From Nitrospirae bacterium CG2_30_53_67 (GTDB lineage: Bacteria > CG2-30-53-67): a stretch of DNA of 61,723 nt. Positions 1 through 7,905 of the stretch are shown here, in pieces (position 1 is the first letter of the stretch; each line of letters opens with the position of its first letter). The position numbers and the translations under genes are program-made. The stretch lies in NCBI GenBank assembly GCA_001873285.1, contig MNYV01000076.1:1-61723 (forward strand), in the 5' to 3' direction. Below the pieces are notes generated by a model. It searched no databases. It had not been told where the DNA came from and worked only from the letters and a program-made list of their open reading frames with translations.

Positions 1-639
1 CCCTTCATCCACGAGGGCCACAATCACCGATGAAGACCCGGTTGCTTGATCCCAGGCCTCCGGGGCGTCGATATCCGCGTCCACGGTCCCTCCGTTATCC
101 CCTGTGTTCTGGAGGCCCCACTGGCTCGAAAAGGAAGCATCATTCGGAACGGCTGTGGTATGAACGATGAAGTTGGGTTCGCTGAACTTCACTTCAGGAA
201 TCCCTTTTAACATCTTTACCGCATCTTCCACCTTGAGGGTATCAGGAATCTTGACCCGGCAGAGATTTGCCGCATTCAGAACCTCCGCCACATACATACC
301 GGATCCGTTCAGAAGACCCGCGATCTTGTCTCTCCCTATCTGCTGAGAAAACTGGACCAGGATTTCATGATCCACATACGGTTTATCTTTGGATGGATCT
401 GTCAGCCCGTTCTGGCCCCGTGCCGTGACCCGCTTCCCATCCTCTGCAGACGAATAGGATACGTCCCTGGCCGCCTCTGAATCCATGGCTTGGCCGGGGA
501 GAGGGGGTCCCGCAATCATCGGTCCCTTGATCACCGGTTCATATTTTTGCTTTAACGGCTCACCGAGTACGGTAACAAAAACAAGCAACGCGATGAAAAC
601 TAAGAGAAACAATCTAGTATTTTTAATTTTTTTATCCAT
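1..639 (-). CDS. Secreted subtilisin-like serine protease (S8), N-terminal 213 residues only
   Basis: The gene runs off the left edge, so only the N-terminus is visible. A signal-anchor-like segment (about residues 9-26, LFLLVFIALLVFVTVLG) is followed by an inhibitor-I9-like propeptide with the pattern DHEILVQF and later VKFSEPNF. Then come PNDASFSSQWGLQN and the start of the catalytic domain, where VIVALVDEG places the first catalytic Asp at residue 211. The His and Ser of the triad lie outside the window. The start is the ATG at 639. A GEMM-I riboswitch, a terminator and a consensus promoter lie directly upstream, so expression is probably set by cyclic di-GMP. Confidence 0.85.
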   Translation of the reverse strand, partial: MDKKIKNTRLFLLVFIALLVFVTVLGEPLKQKYEPVIKGPMIAGPPLPGQAMDSEAARDVSYSSAEDGKRVTARGQNGLTDPSKDKPYVDHEILVQFSQQIGRDKIAGLLNGSGMYVAEVLNAANLCRVKIPDTLKVEDAVKMLKGIPEVKFSEPNFIVHTTAVPNDASFSSQWGLQNTGDNGGTVDADIDAPEAWDQATGSSSVIVALVDEG

Positions 640-652
640 AAACCCCTCAACA

Positions 653-697
653 ATAAAAAAAGCCGAACCTCTAAAGGCAAAGAAGGTTCGGCTTTCT
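653..697 (-). terminator. Rho-independent terminator in the protease leader
   Basis: On the minus strand a perfect 10-bp stem AGCCGAACCT/AGGTTCGGCT (arms 684-693 and 661-670) encloses a 13-nt loop and is followed by a run of T. It lies between the GEMM aptamer and the protease start codon, where a riboswitch expression platform is expected. Whether ligand raises or lowers read-through cannot be told from sequence alone. Confidence 0.8.
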
Positions 698-718
698 TAA
701 AAAAATAGCTTTTAAAAA

Positions 719-808
719 CCTAACTTCGGCAGCCCCTCCACCCCGCACTTACGGGGCAGGCAGCTTTGCGCCTCACCCTCGCGGATGATTTGCCTTTTTC
801 GGTTAGTT
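719..808 (-). ncRNA. GEMM-I cyclic-di-GMP riboswitch aptamer
   Basis: Read on the minus strand, the segment carries the conserved GEMM-I landmarks in order: GGCAAA, then GCGCAAAGC, a GC-rich second hairpin (CCCCGTAAGTGCGGGG) and GCTGCCGAAG. Flanking CTAAC (802-806) and GTTAG (720-724) can form the closing P1 helix. By memory of the Vc2 structure, the base just 5' of GCAAA that contacts the ligand is G rather than A, which favours c-di-GMP over cGAMP; that is inference. The target is the protease gene, and two GGDEF and one HD-GYP protein occur within 20 kb. Confidence 0.85.
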
Positions 809-954
809 TCTTTAACTAATTGTTATTTATATCTTTTCTCTTGCTATGACCTCCTGTTATAAGATTCCGGCCAAAATTTCATCTCCGGATTATTTATCGT
901 CATATTTTAAGTAATCATTAATTGAAATATGGAATATTCTTTCGGTACAGTTAC

Positions 955-983
955 ATTATATGATCTATGGTCTTGTACGTCAA
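955..983 (-). promoter_or_regulatory. Sigma-70 promoter of the riboswitch-protease unit
   Basis: TTGACG (978-983) and TATAAT (955-960) on the minus strand are separated by exactly 17 bases. The only mismatch to consensus is the last base of the -35 box. Transcription would start near 948 and cross the GEMM aptamer about 140 bases later. It lies just past the aspC stop codon, so the protease has its own promoter. Confidence 0.75.
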
Positions 984-1004
984 TAAAATTTTTCTATTTT
1001 TTTG

Positions 1005-2201
1005 TCAAATCAGCCGTTTTAAGGCTTCCTCGATACGATTCAGCCCTTTCTGGATCATCTCCATGGATGTGGCATAGGAGAGCCGGATATACGCATCGGC
1101 TCCAAACGCACTGCCTGGGACTGCGGCCGCCTGAGCGATATTCAGAAGATAGTCGCAGAGATCCACCGAAGATCGGATGGTCTGCCCCTCATGCCTCCTA
1201 CCGTAAAAGGCGCTCACCTTGGGGAATACATAAAAAGCTCCCTCCGGATTCAAACAGGAAATCCCTTCCATGGCATTGAGGCGATCCACAATATATTGCC
1301 TCCTTTGGTCAAACTCTTTGACCATTTTTTCCACGGTATCCTGCGGACCATTGAGCGCCTCTTCGGCGGCTTTCTGGGCAATAGAGTTGGGGTTGGACGT
1401 GCTCTGGCTCTGGATGTCGGACATGGACTTGATCACATCGGAAGGTCCGACCGCCCATCCGATCCTCCATCCGGTCATGGCATGGGACTTGGATACGCCG
1501 TTGATAATGATCGTTCTCTTTCTTACCTCCTCACCCAGTTCGGCAATGGAATGGAACTCGAAACCTCCATAGACCAGCTTTTCATATATCTCGTCCGAAA
1601 TGACGTAGATATCGTGCTCTACAATCACCTCGGCCAGTTCCTTCAGATTCTCCAGGGTGTACCCGCACCCGGTAGGGTTTGAAGGACTGTTGAGGATTAA
1701 GGCCTTGGTCTTTTGAGAAAGGCTTCTTCGCAGCAACTCACCGGTCAACCGGAACTTCTCTGCTTCCCGTGTCTCCACGATTCTGGGAACGGCGCCTTGC
1801 AGCAGGACCTGATCCGGATAGGAGACCCAGTACGGCGCCGGAATGATCACCTCGTCTCCCGGTTCATACAAGGCCTGGGCTGTATTGTACAGGGCGTGTT
1901 TGGCCCCGCAGGAAATCAGGACCTGCGAAGGTTTGTAGTCCAGTCCATTGTCCCTTTTCATTTTCTCACAAACCGCTTTCTTGAGATCCAACGTCCCTGA
2001 TGCAGGGGTGTATTTGGTAAACCCCGCGTTCAGCGCGCGTACGGCCGCCTCTTTGATGTTATTGGGTGTATCAAAATCCGGTTCTCCGGCTCCGAAACCC
2101 ACGATATCCACTCCCTGTGCGCGCAGCTCCTTGGCCTTTGCATCGATGGCCAGGGTCACCGAAGGTTTTATGACGCTCACGCGGCTTGCTTTCGACTTCA
2201 C
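1005..2201 (-). CDS. aspC: Aspartate/aromatic aminotransferase (class I, subgroup Ib)
   Basis: This PLP-dependent transaminase of 398 residues would interconvert aspartate and oxaloacetate with 2-oxoglutarate/glutamate. Visible landmarks are NSPSNPTG (about 171-178), ISDEIYE (201-207) and the Schiff-base lysine K238 in GVSKSHAMTGWRIGW. The length matches bacterial AspC-Ib proteins. The start is GTG at 2201, preceded by AAGGAGGAGG at ideal spacing. It is the last gene of an rsmD-coaD-aspC run. Some Ib enzymes also act on prephenate or aromatic keto acids, so substrate range is open. Confidence 0.93.
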   Translation of the reverse strand: MKSKASRVSVIKPSVTLAIDAKAKELRAQGVDIVGFGAGEPDFDTPNNIKEAAVRALNAGFTKYTPASGTLDLKKAVCEKMKRDNGLDYKPSQVLISCGAKHALYNTAQALYEPGDEVIIPAPYWVSYPDQVLLQGAVPRIVETREAEKFRLTGELLRRSLSQKTKALILNSPSNPTGCGYTLENLKELAEVIVEHDIYVISDEIYEKLVYGGFEFHSIAELGEEVRKRTIIINGVSKSHAMTGWRIGWAVGPSDVIKSMSDIQSQSTSNPNSIAQKAAEEALNGPQDTVEKMVKEFDQRRQYIVDRLNAMEGISCLNPEGAFYVFPKVSAFYGRRHEGQTIRSSVDLCDYLLNIAQAAAVPGSAFGADAYIRLSYATSMEMIQKGLNRIEEALKRLI

Positions 2202-2246
2202 AGATCCTCCTCCTTATGGATGAAACATGCGGAATGGCTGCTCCCT

Positions 2247-2744
2247 CTACTGATTTATTTTCTCCTTGAGTTTATTTTCGACCACGACCGGGACCATGTC
2301 CTTAAGGCTGCCGCCTAATTTTGCGACTTCTTTGATGATGCTGGAACTCAGATAGGTGTACCTTTCGCTCGGCATTAAAAAAACGGTCTCAAAGTTGGGG
2401 TCCATTTTCCGGTTCATCAGGGCCAGTTGAAATTCATACTCGAAATCAGAAACTGCACGCAATCCCCGGATGACCGCCACAGCCTTGTTCTTCCTGACAT
2501 ACTCCACGAGGAGACCCTCGATCACATCGATTTCTATCCTGGAATTCCGCCCAATCACCTCCCGGATCAGATCCACCCGTTCTTCGAGAGTGAAGAAGGG
2601 GGATTTATTCAGGCTCGGCGCAACAGCAATGATGATCCGATCAAAGATACGCAAACCCCGTTCGATCAGATCCACATGTCCGTTTGTAATGGGATCAAAA
2701 GTCCCCGGATAGACGGCAATCTTATTTTTCAATTTCCTCTCCAT
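2247..2744 (-). CDS. coaD: Phosphopantetheine adenylyltransferase
   Basis: Catalyses transfer of AMP from ATP to 4'-phosphopantetheine, the penultimate step of coenzyme A synthesis; it complements coaBC at 28.9-30.1 kb. The nucleotidyltransferase signature YPGTFDPITNGHVD and the C-terminal SSSIIKE motif are both present, and 165 residues is the normal length. The reading overlaps the end of rsmD by 23 bases. An inner TTG start at 2732 with GGAGAGGAAA just upstream would give 161 residues and is at least as likely. Confidence 0.95.
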   Translation of the reverse strand: MERKLKNKIAVYPGTFDPITNGHVDLIERGLRIFDRIIIAVAPSLNKSPFFTLEERVDLIREVIGRNSRIEIDVIEGLLVEYVRKNKAVAVIRGLRAVSDFEYEFQLALMNRKMDPNFETVFLMPSERYTYLSSSIIKEVAKLGGSLKDMVPVVVENKLKEKINQ

Positions 2745-3285
2745 AGAATGAAAAGACCGTATCTTTGACCCGCTTGGCTCTCAACAGACGGAGTTTTCCG
2801 AAGCACTCGGGAAGGGGCCGCCGCCGGTCGTGCTCCGCAATCACCAGGCCATCCTTTCTCAGCATTCCCTGCTCTCCGATCACCTCAATCAGCGCATAGG
2901 CCGAGTGATCACGATAGGGCGGATCTAAAAAGATCAGGTCAAAGGTCTCTTGATCCATGGATGAACGGCGTAACCAAGCTTTGCAGTCCTTTCCATGAAC
3001 CGACACCTTATTCCCGAAACCGCACAGCGCCGTATTCTCCTTCAGAATTTTCAGGGCATCCGATCCGGATTCGATCATGATGACCTCTCCGGCGCCCCTG
3101 CTGGCCGCCTCAAGCCCTATGCTCCCTGTCCCGGAAAAAAGATCCAGGAATCTGCACCCGGGGACCCGGTCGCGAAGCATATCAAAAAGGGTTTGCTTGG
3201 CCCGGTCCGAGGTCGGCCTGACCGTATTCCCCTTCAGGGCGCTAAGCTTCCTCCCCTTACAGTATCCGGAGATAATCCTGACCAC
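2722..3285 (-). CDS. rsmD: 16S rRNA (guanine(966)-N(2))-methyltransferase
   Basis: Methylates G966 of 16S rRNA using S-adenosylmethionine. The Rossmann SAM-binding motif FLDLFSGTGSIGLEAASRGA and the catalytic FLDPPY are present. The frame stays open to 3360, but family members begin at the VRIISG-like strand. A GTG at 3285 preceded by GGGGGG fits and gives 187 residues. Translationally coupled to coaD, an arrangement common in many bacteria. Confidence 0.93.
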   Translation of the reverse strand: MVRIISGYCKGRKLSALKGNTVRPTSDRAKQTLFDMLRDRVPGCRFLDLFSGTGSIGLEAASRGAGEVIMIESGSDALKILKENTALCGFGNKVSVHGKDCKAWLRRSSMDQETFDLIFLDPPYRDHSAYALIEVIGEQGMLRKDGLVIAEHDRRRPLPECFGKLRLLRAKRVKDTVFSFYGEEIEK

Positions 3286-3680
3286 CTGCCCCCCGGTATG
3301 AATCCTATGGCTGGCGCCTTCCACCTGCGCCAAGATACCCAAAAGATTCCTGAATATCAATGAAAAATTTTATTGTCTTCAAAGAGAGGGATCCATAAAT
3401 TCGTGTCTTCTGATTCATACTGTAAATGCCTTCGCTTCGTATCAAAAGAGCGGATGATGACACTGTATCCTGGAACCGTTTCGACAATATCACCACAAAT
3501 ATAAAAATAATTTCATTTTAATCACATATTGTTATAAGTTTTACTTAATGTTATACATTATATAATCTAAAAACCAAACCCCATAAAGATGAAAACCTGA
3601 TATAAAGAGGTTGTCTTCCGGAGGCAAGACCGCTATAATATTCCTGCAAATAAAATAAAACGGATGACAAGGAATCAGCC
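3286..3680. other. Divergent intergenic region between rsmD and the small zinc/coiled-coil gene
   Basis: This stretch of about 395 bases becomes very AT-rich after 3490. It contains the plus-strand promoter listed separately. On the minus strand TTGAAG with an 18-base spacer to GATATT (around 3350-3380) could serve rsmD, but the match is weak. A short open frame (3305-3496, minus) has no family resemblance and I do not call it a gene. Confidence 0.5.
3611..3639 (+). promoter_or_regulatory. Sigma-70 promoter for the 3681 gene and rlmN
   Basis: TTGTCT (3611-3616), a 17-base spacer and a perfect TATAAT (3634-3639). The predicted start of transcription is near 3646, about 35 bases before the first ATG. 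rlmN follows the small gene by 24 bases and is probably co-transcribed. Confidence 0.7.
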
Positions 3681-3992
3681 ATGGGAAACGAAAAAAGAAT
3701 CAAGATCATCTGCCCCGAATGTCAGAGTGAGATCATCGTGGATTCACTCTCCTTTAAAATTCTTTATCACGAACCCAAAAATGACGATGAAGGCTCCCCA
3801 AAGAAAAAATCCATTCAGGAGCTTTTAAAGGAGATGGCGGAACAGCGGGAAAAAACCGCCGCCCGTTTTGAGGAAGAAAAAGAGGCCTTGAAACACCGGA
3901 GCGAATACCTTGAAAATAAATTTGAAGAGATCAAGAAACATGTGGATACCAACGATAAAACACCGCCTCCCCACCCTTTTGATTACGATTGA
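3681..3992 (+). CDS. Small protein with a CPEC metal-binding knuckle and a coiled coil
   Basis: A 103-residue protein not assigned to a named family. Residues 10-16 hold a single CxxC knuckle (ICPECQSE) resembling half a zinc ribbon, so metal binding would need a partner or a dimer. Residues about 45-90 are charged and heptad-like (ELLKEMAEQREKTAARFEEE), predicting a coiled coil. The tail is proline-rich. It has its own promoter and sits 24 bases ahead of rlmN, suggesting co-expression but not a shared function. Confidence 0.7.
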   Translation: MGNEKRIKIICPECQSEIIVDSLSFKILYHEPKNDDEGSPKKKSIQELLKEMAEQREKTAARFEEEKEALKHRSEYLENKFEEIKKHVDTNDKTPPPHPFDYD

Positions 3993-4016
3993 TTCATCTT
4001 TCAGATCCATACACGC

Positions 4017-5069
4017 ATGATGACCGGAAATGAAAAAATCGATCTCATAGGAATCGGCCGCGAAGAACTATGCCGCATGCTTTCCGATTTCGGGATGAAA
4101 CCCTTTCGCGGGAAACAGCTTTTTCAATGGATCCATAAGAACGGCGAGACCTCCTTTGACAGGATGACCGATTTCTCCAAGAGGGACCGGGAAATCCTTA
4201 ATCAAAGGACCCGGATCCTCCTCCCTGCGCTCACCGAACAGATGCATGCATCTGACGGCACGGAAAAATTTCTTTACCGGCTCGCAGACGGACACACCAT
4301 AGAAGGCGTGTTGATCCCGGACAGAAAGAGATTGACGTTGTGCGTCTCCACTCAGGCGGGGTGCGCCATGGGATGCGCTTTCTGTCTCACCGGGCAGGGA
4401 GGCCTGGTTCGTCATCTGACCGCCTCCGAAATTGTTGGACAGGTCCTTCTGGTAAGAAAAATACTCCAGGAAAAACAGCGCTTGACCCATATTGTGCTCA
4501 TGGGCATGGGTGAGCCGCTGGCCAATTACGAAAATACCATACAGGCCGTGAGGATCCTGCTTGACCCCATGGGCGCTGATTTTTCAAAGAGAAAGATCAC
4601 CCTTTCAACCTGCGGGTTGATTCCGGGCATCAAGCGTCTCGCAGCAGAAAAGCTGGGGATCCATCTGGCCGTGTCTCTCAATGCATCCGACTCTTTGAGC
4701 AGAGGCCGGATCATGCCGGTCAACCGGACCTATCCCATGGAAGAGCTGCTCGACGTTCTCCGGAACTACCCCCTTCCTGTCCGAAACAGGATCACCTTTG
4801 AGTATGTCCTGATTCACGGAATCAATGATTCCCTGGACGATGCAACAAGGCTGACGCGGATTCTTCGCGGCATCCGATGCAAGATCAACCTTATTCCCTA
4901 CAACCCGGTTCAGGGTTTGGATTTTGCTTCCCCGCCAAAAAGACGGATAGAGGCCTTTCAGGATATCCTGCAGCAGAACCGATATACGGCCGTAATCAGA
5001 GAGAGCAGAGGACGGGAGATCTCAGCCGCCTGCGGGCAGCTCAGGGAAAGGGAAAGAGCAGGCCTCTGA
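4017..5069 (+). CDS. rlmN: 23S rRNA (adenine(2503)-C(2))-methyltransferase, radical SAM
   Basis: Methylates C2 of A2503 in 23S rRNA and A37 of some tRNAs by a radical SAM mechanism. The 4Fe-4S cluster motif CAMGCAFC (CxxxCxxC) is followed by LTGQGG. MGMGEPLANYE and STCGLIPGI are family hallmarks, and the C-terminal cysteine in SAACGQL matches the methyl-carrying Cys. Length (350) is typical. Two ATG codons lie in tandem at 4017 and 4020; either may be used. Confidence 0.96.
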   Translation: MMTGNEKIDLIGIGREELCRMLSDFGMKPFRGKQLFQWIHKNGETSFDRMTDFSKRDREILNQRTRILLPALTEQMHASDGTEKFLYRLADGHTIEGVLIPDRKRLTLCVSTQAGCAMGCAFCLTGQGGLVRHLTASEIVGQVLLVRKILQEKQRLTHIVLMGMGEPLANYENTIQAVRILLDPMGADFSKRKITLSTCGLIPGIKRLAAEKLGIHLAVSLNASDSLSRGRIMPVNRTYPMEELLDVLRNYPLPVRNRITFEYVLIHGINDSLDDATRLTRILRGIRCKINLIPYNPVQGLDFASPPKRRIEAFQDILQQNRYTAVIRESRGREISAACGQLRERERAGL

Positions 5070-5097
5070 ATACGATGAAGGCCATCAACTTGATTTT

Positions 5098-5141
5098 AAA
5101 AAAAAGACCTCCCGTATGATAGATCCATACGGGAGGTCTTT
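5098..5141. terminator. Bidirectional terminator between rlmN and the selenoprotein gene
   Basis: A 13-bp perfect stem GACCTCCCGTATG/CATACGGGAGGTC (5106-5118 and 5126-5138) with a 7-base loop. On the minus strand eight T follow the stem, a strong rho-independent terminator for the redox cluster; on the plus strand only three T follow, a weaker stop for rlmN. Confidence 0.9.
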
Positions 5142-5185
5142 GCAAGACTTGATCCTGCTTACCTTGCCGGAACGAACATGCCTGT

Positions 5186-6046
5186 TTATGACCTCTTCTT
5201 TTTCAACTCCTCGTCAATCATTGCCTTGAAACCCTCCAGGGAACGATTGGTCAGAATTCGTCCGTTGATGAAGATGGTCGGCGTCCCTCTGACCCCGGCC
5301 CGGCCGGCATCGGATACATCTTTATCGATGGCGTTTTTATGTTTTGGATCTTTAAGACTCTTTTGGAAGGAGTCCATATTCAAACCGAGTTCCCCTGCCA
5401 TGTCGAGGAGCTTCTGATCCGACAGGGCGCTATAATTATTAAAGATCTTTTCTTCATACTCCCAATATTTTCCTTGCTCATTCGCGGCCAAGGCAGCGAC
5501 AGCCGCCTGCCGGGAGAATGCATGCGTGGGGATGGGATAGATCTTGCTCACCAGCTTGACTTGTTTGGGATATTGCCCCAGCACCTGCCGGAGTAGCGGC
5601 AAAAGCCGCGCACAGTAGGGTCACTGGAAGTCTTCGAAGACGGCGATCACCACCGGCGCATCGGCCGGACCTTTAAAGGGAGACCCTTTGACATCGATCG
5701 GCTGGATGAAACTGACATTGATGACGGAAAGGGTCTTGGCCTTTTCATTGGTTACAAAGAGCTGGTCACCCCGTGGAGACACGGCGATTCGGCCGATGTC
5801 CTTGTCCACGGGGATCCGGCCCTCTATCTTTTTCGTCGCCTGGGATTGAACCAGCACTTCTCCGGATGTCAGGATGAAAACCCATTGGCCGTCCGGCGTG
5901 GAGGCAATGTCGATCGGGTTTTGATCCAGATTCAACGTGGATATTTTGCTCCATTCCACTTCCGCCTGAACGGAAAGGGGCAGAAAGCAAACCAAGACAA
6001 AAAACAGCATGGAAAGTAGAACTAAACCCCTTTTTCTTTTTCCCAT
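5186..6046 (-). CDS. DsbA-like thioredoxin-fold selenoprotein (Sec-Pro-Tyr-Cys active site), exported
   Basis: Two abutting frames are one gene split by an in-frame TGA at 5621-5623. The TGA falls on the first position of the thioredoxin active site, giving VFEDFQ-U-PYCARLL, so Sec142 replaces the first Cys of CPYC and Cys145 is retained. The 286-residue product starts with a signal peptide (residues 1-28, ending SVQA), has a YVTN/beta-propeller-like segment (about 30-115), then the DsbA-like domain with GTPTIFING carrying the cis-proline. A hairpin suited to be a bacterial SECIS follows the TGA. The start ATG at 6046 has GGGAGG upstream. The likely role is periplasmic disulfide chemistry; a nonsense mutation is the alternative but would not be expected exactly here. 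Confidence 0.85.
5576..5593 (-). promoter_or_regulatory. Candidate bacterial SECIS hairpin
   Basis: On the minus-strand transcript a 7-bp stem (CUCCGGC with GCUGGGG, two G-U pairs) closes an AGGU loop. The loop begins 34 bases after the UGA, inside the 16-37 base window usual for bacterial SECIS elements, and a G in the first loop positions matches the SelB-binding pattern (E. coli fdhF loop AGGUCU). A second hairpin GCGGC-UUUU-GCCGC lies closer to the UGA but lacks a loop G. Confidence 0.65.
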
Positions 6047-6139
6047 AGTCCGCCTCCCGTGTAAGAAATTTTTTATAACCTATCTTAGTACAGTCATTTG
6101 AGTCAAGGAAATAATTTCTGCAACACCGCACACATCATC

Positions 6140-6727
6140 TTATCGGACCCTCTCGAAGTATCCGCCGAAGGCGCAGGGGCGGCAAAGGATTTTGCCGTGG
6201 ACCTGGACATCCCGCATGTCCTGAACCCAGTCGCCGCATTGATCACAGCGCACGCGTCTGACCGGACGGCCCGGCCTGTCCTGAACGGGAATATGGACCC
6301 GCACTTCTCGTATTTCAAAAAGTTCATCCTCGGGCATGACCTTATACGCCTCCCTCTGCTGGTCGTATTTCTCCTGGATACCGGGCGCGTATTTCCGCGC
6401 AAGCTCCCGTGATGATTCCCTGGCGCGGACCCTGACCGCCCTTCCGGTCTCCAGGTTGACGAAGGTGGCGGCCATGATCCCGTAATCCATGATCTTCACT
6501 GTCCGTTTCCCCACGCGGCATCCGGTAACCGACATAATGGCATCCGAGGCGCATCGGTCCATTTCCACGTAGACGATGATCTTCTTACGTTCCGCTTTGG
6601 ATTTCGGATCCTCGATCCCGATCTCACGGCAGCCGGTGACGGCCATCCTGGTCCCGATGACCTGTCCAGGGCACTCCTCGCCGTGAAAAGCCACCGATTC
6701 CTTCAAACATTCTTCCAGGGTTTTCAT
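6140..6727 (-). CDS. FmdE-family protein with C-terminal zinc ribbon
   Basis: The N-terminal half matches the FmdE domain first described beside molybdenum formylmethanofuran dehydrogenase: AFHGEECPGQVIGTRMAVTG, followed by MDRCASDAIMSVTGCRVGKR. The C-terminal part is a four-cysteine zinc finger (RCDQCGDW about 35 residues before CRPCAFGGYF). In bacteria such proteins accompany molybdopterin enzymes, and the upstream neighbour is MoeA-like. The exact reaction is unknown. The ATG at 6727 (196 residues) is chosen over an upstream in-frame start at 6778 because the domain begins there and AAGGAG lies upstream. Confidence 0.85.
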   Translation of the reverse strand: MKTLEECLKESVAFHGEECPGQVIGTRMAVTGCREIGIEDPKSKAERKKIIVYVEMDRCASDAIMSVTGCRVGKRTVKIMDYGIMAATFVNLETGRAVRVRARESSRELARKYAPGIQEKYDQQREAYKVMPEDELFEIREVRVHIPVQDRPGRPVRRVRCDQCGDWVQDMRDVQVHGKILCRPCAFGGYFERVR

Positions 6728-6767
6728 TCCGATCCATTCTCCTTGATCCCTTTTCGTGTTCACGATC

Positions 6768-7793
6768 CTATTGACCAAAAGGACAGACTGGAAAGCGGCA
6801 GGTCTCGCAGTTCAGACAGAGCCCGCCGTGGCCCAGGGCTGCAAGGGCCTCCCGTCCGATCCGTTCTCCGGCCAAAACCCGGGGGAGTATCAGGTCAAAG
6901 AGGGTGATATCGTGGAACATCCCGCACGCCGGCACACCGATCACAGGAATATCGCCCATATATGCGACCATGAGCATGGCCCCTGGAAGGACCGAAGAGC
7001 CATAAGTGATCTCCTCTGCGCCGGCATCAGCCACAGCAAGACGCGTCACATCGTCCGGATCAACGGACATCCCTCCTGTGGTCACGATGAGATCCGCCCC
7101 TTTTCCTATCAGATCCCGTATATGCCCGGCGATGACTTTCCTTTCATCCGGGGCGTAACGAACATCTACGATACTGGATCCGATCTCCTCCACCTTTTTT
7201 TGTATCACGGGTCTGAACCGGTCCTTGATCCTCCCGTGGTAGACCTCGTTTCCCGTGATCACCACTCCAACGCCGGCTTTCCGAAGCGGGAGGAGATGGA
7301 GGACACCCCCTGCTTCTTTGCAGACGGCAACGGCCTTTTCGATAATCTTCTTATGAATCACCAGCGGAATGGCCCGCGTCCCGGCCAGGATCTCTCCTTT
7401 CTTGACATACGTGTTGGTATGACGCGTGGCGCACATCACCTCGCCTATAAGATTGAATCGATAGAGAGCCTGAACATTGACCTTAAGCAGACCCTCATAC
7501 GCGGCCGTAAGCTCCAGTTTCCCCTCTTTGGGTTCTTTGGAAACCATAATACCCCGGCCGGCCAGCGCCGAGGCCAGCATCACCGCCGCATCATTTTCAT
7601 GGAGGTCCTCACCGCCGATCTCCAGGACATAAAGATGCTCTTTCCCCAGGTTTTTTAGATGTTCGATATCCGATTCGGTAATGATGTGCCCTTTTTTGAA
7701 GGCCCTTCCCTTGAACTGACCCGGGATGATTTCCGTAATGTCATGGGCCAGCACGGTTCCAACGGCATCGTGTACCGGCAATGTCTTCACCAT
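6768..7793 (-). CDS. MoeA/MogA-like molybdopterin-binding protein with cysteine-rich tail
   Basis: Residues 5-20 (VHDAVGTVLAHDITEI) resemble the MoeA N-terminus. The MoCF-biosynthesis/MPT-binding domain spans about 170-300 with VVITGNEVYHG and VTTGGMSVDPDDVT. The last 20 residues form a CLNCETCRFPVCPFG cluster not found in housekeeping MoeA and likely metal-binding. At 341 residues it is shorter than MoeA (about 400). It is probably a specialised molybdopterin handling protein paired with the FmdE-like neighbour. The start ATG has AGGAGGG upstream. Confidence 0.8.
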   Translation of the reverse strand: MVKTLPVHDAVGTVLAHDITEIIPGQFKGRAFKKGHIITESDIEHLKNLGKEHLYVLEIGGEDLHENDAAVMLASALAGRGIMVSKEPKEGKLELTAAYEGLLKVNVQALYRFNLIGEVMCATRHTNTYVKKGEILAGTRAIPLVIHKKIIEKAVAVCKEAGGVLHLLPLRKAGVGVVITGNEVYHGRIKDRFRPVIQKKVEEIGSSIVDVRYAPDERKVIAGHIRDLIGKGADLIVTTGGMSVDPDDVTRLAVADAGAEEITYGSSVLPGAMLMVAYMGDIPVIGVPACGMFHDITLFDLILPRVLAGERIGREALAALGHGGLCLNCETCRFPVCPFGQ

Positions 7794-7905
7794 TTCACCC
7801 TCCTGCTTGATTCATGGGTTCCCGATCCGTGTTGTGCATGTTTTACATAATGTTTTATCAAGAAACCCTTTAAAATTCAAGGTAAATAATCCCTCCGCCA
7901 TTCTC

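Noticed and set aside
3305-3496. 63-residue minus-strand open frame upstream of rsmD
   Set aside because: No family pattern, no clear ribosome binding site, AT-rich leader composition.
5621-6046. Treating the exported propeller part as a separate 141-residue protein ended by a normal stop
   Set aside because: The frame continues directly into a thioredoxin domain and the TGA falls on the redox Cys position.
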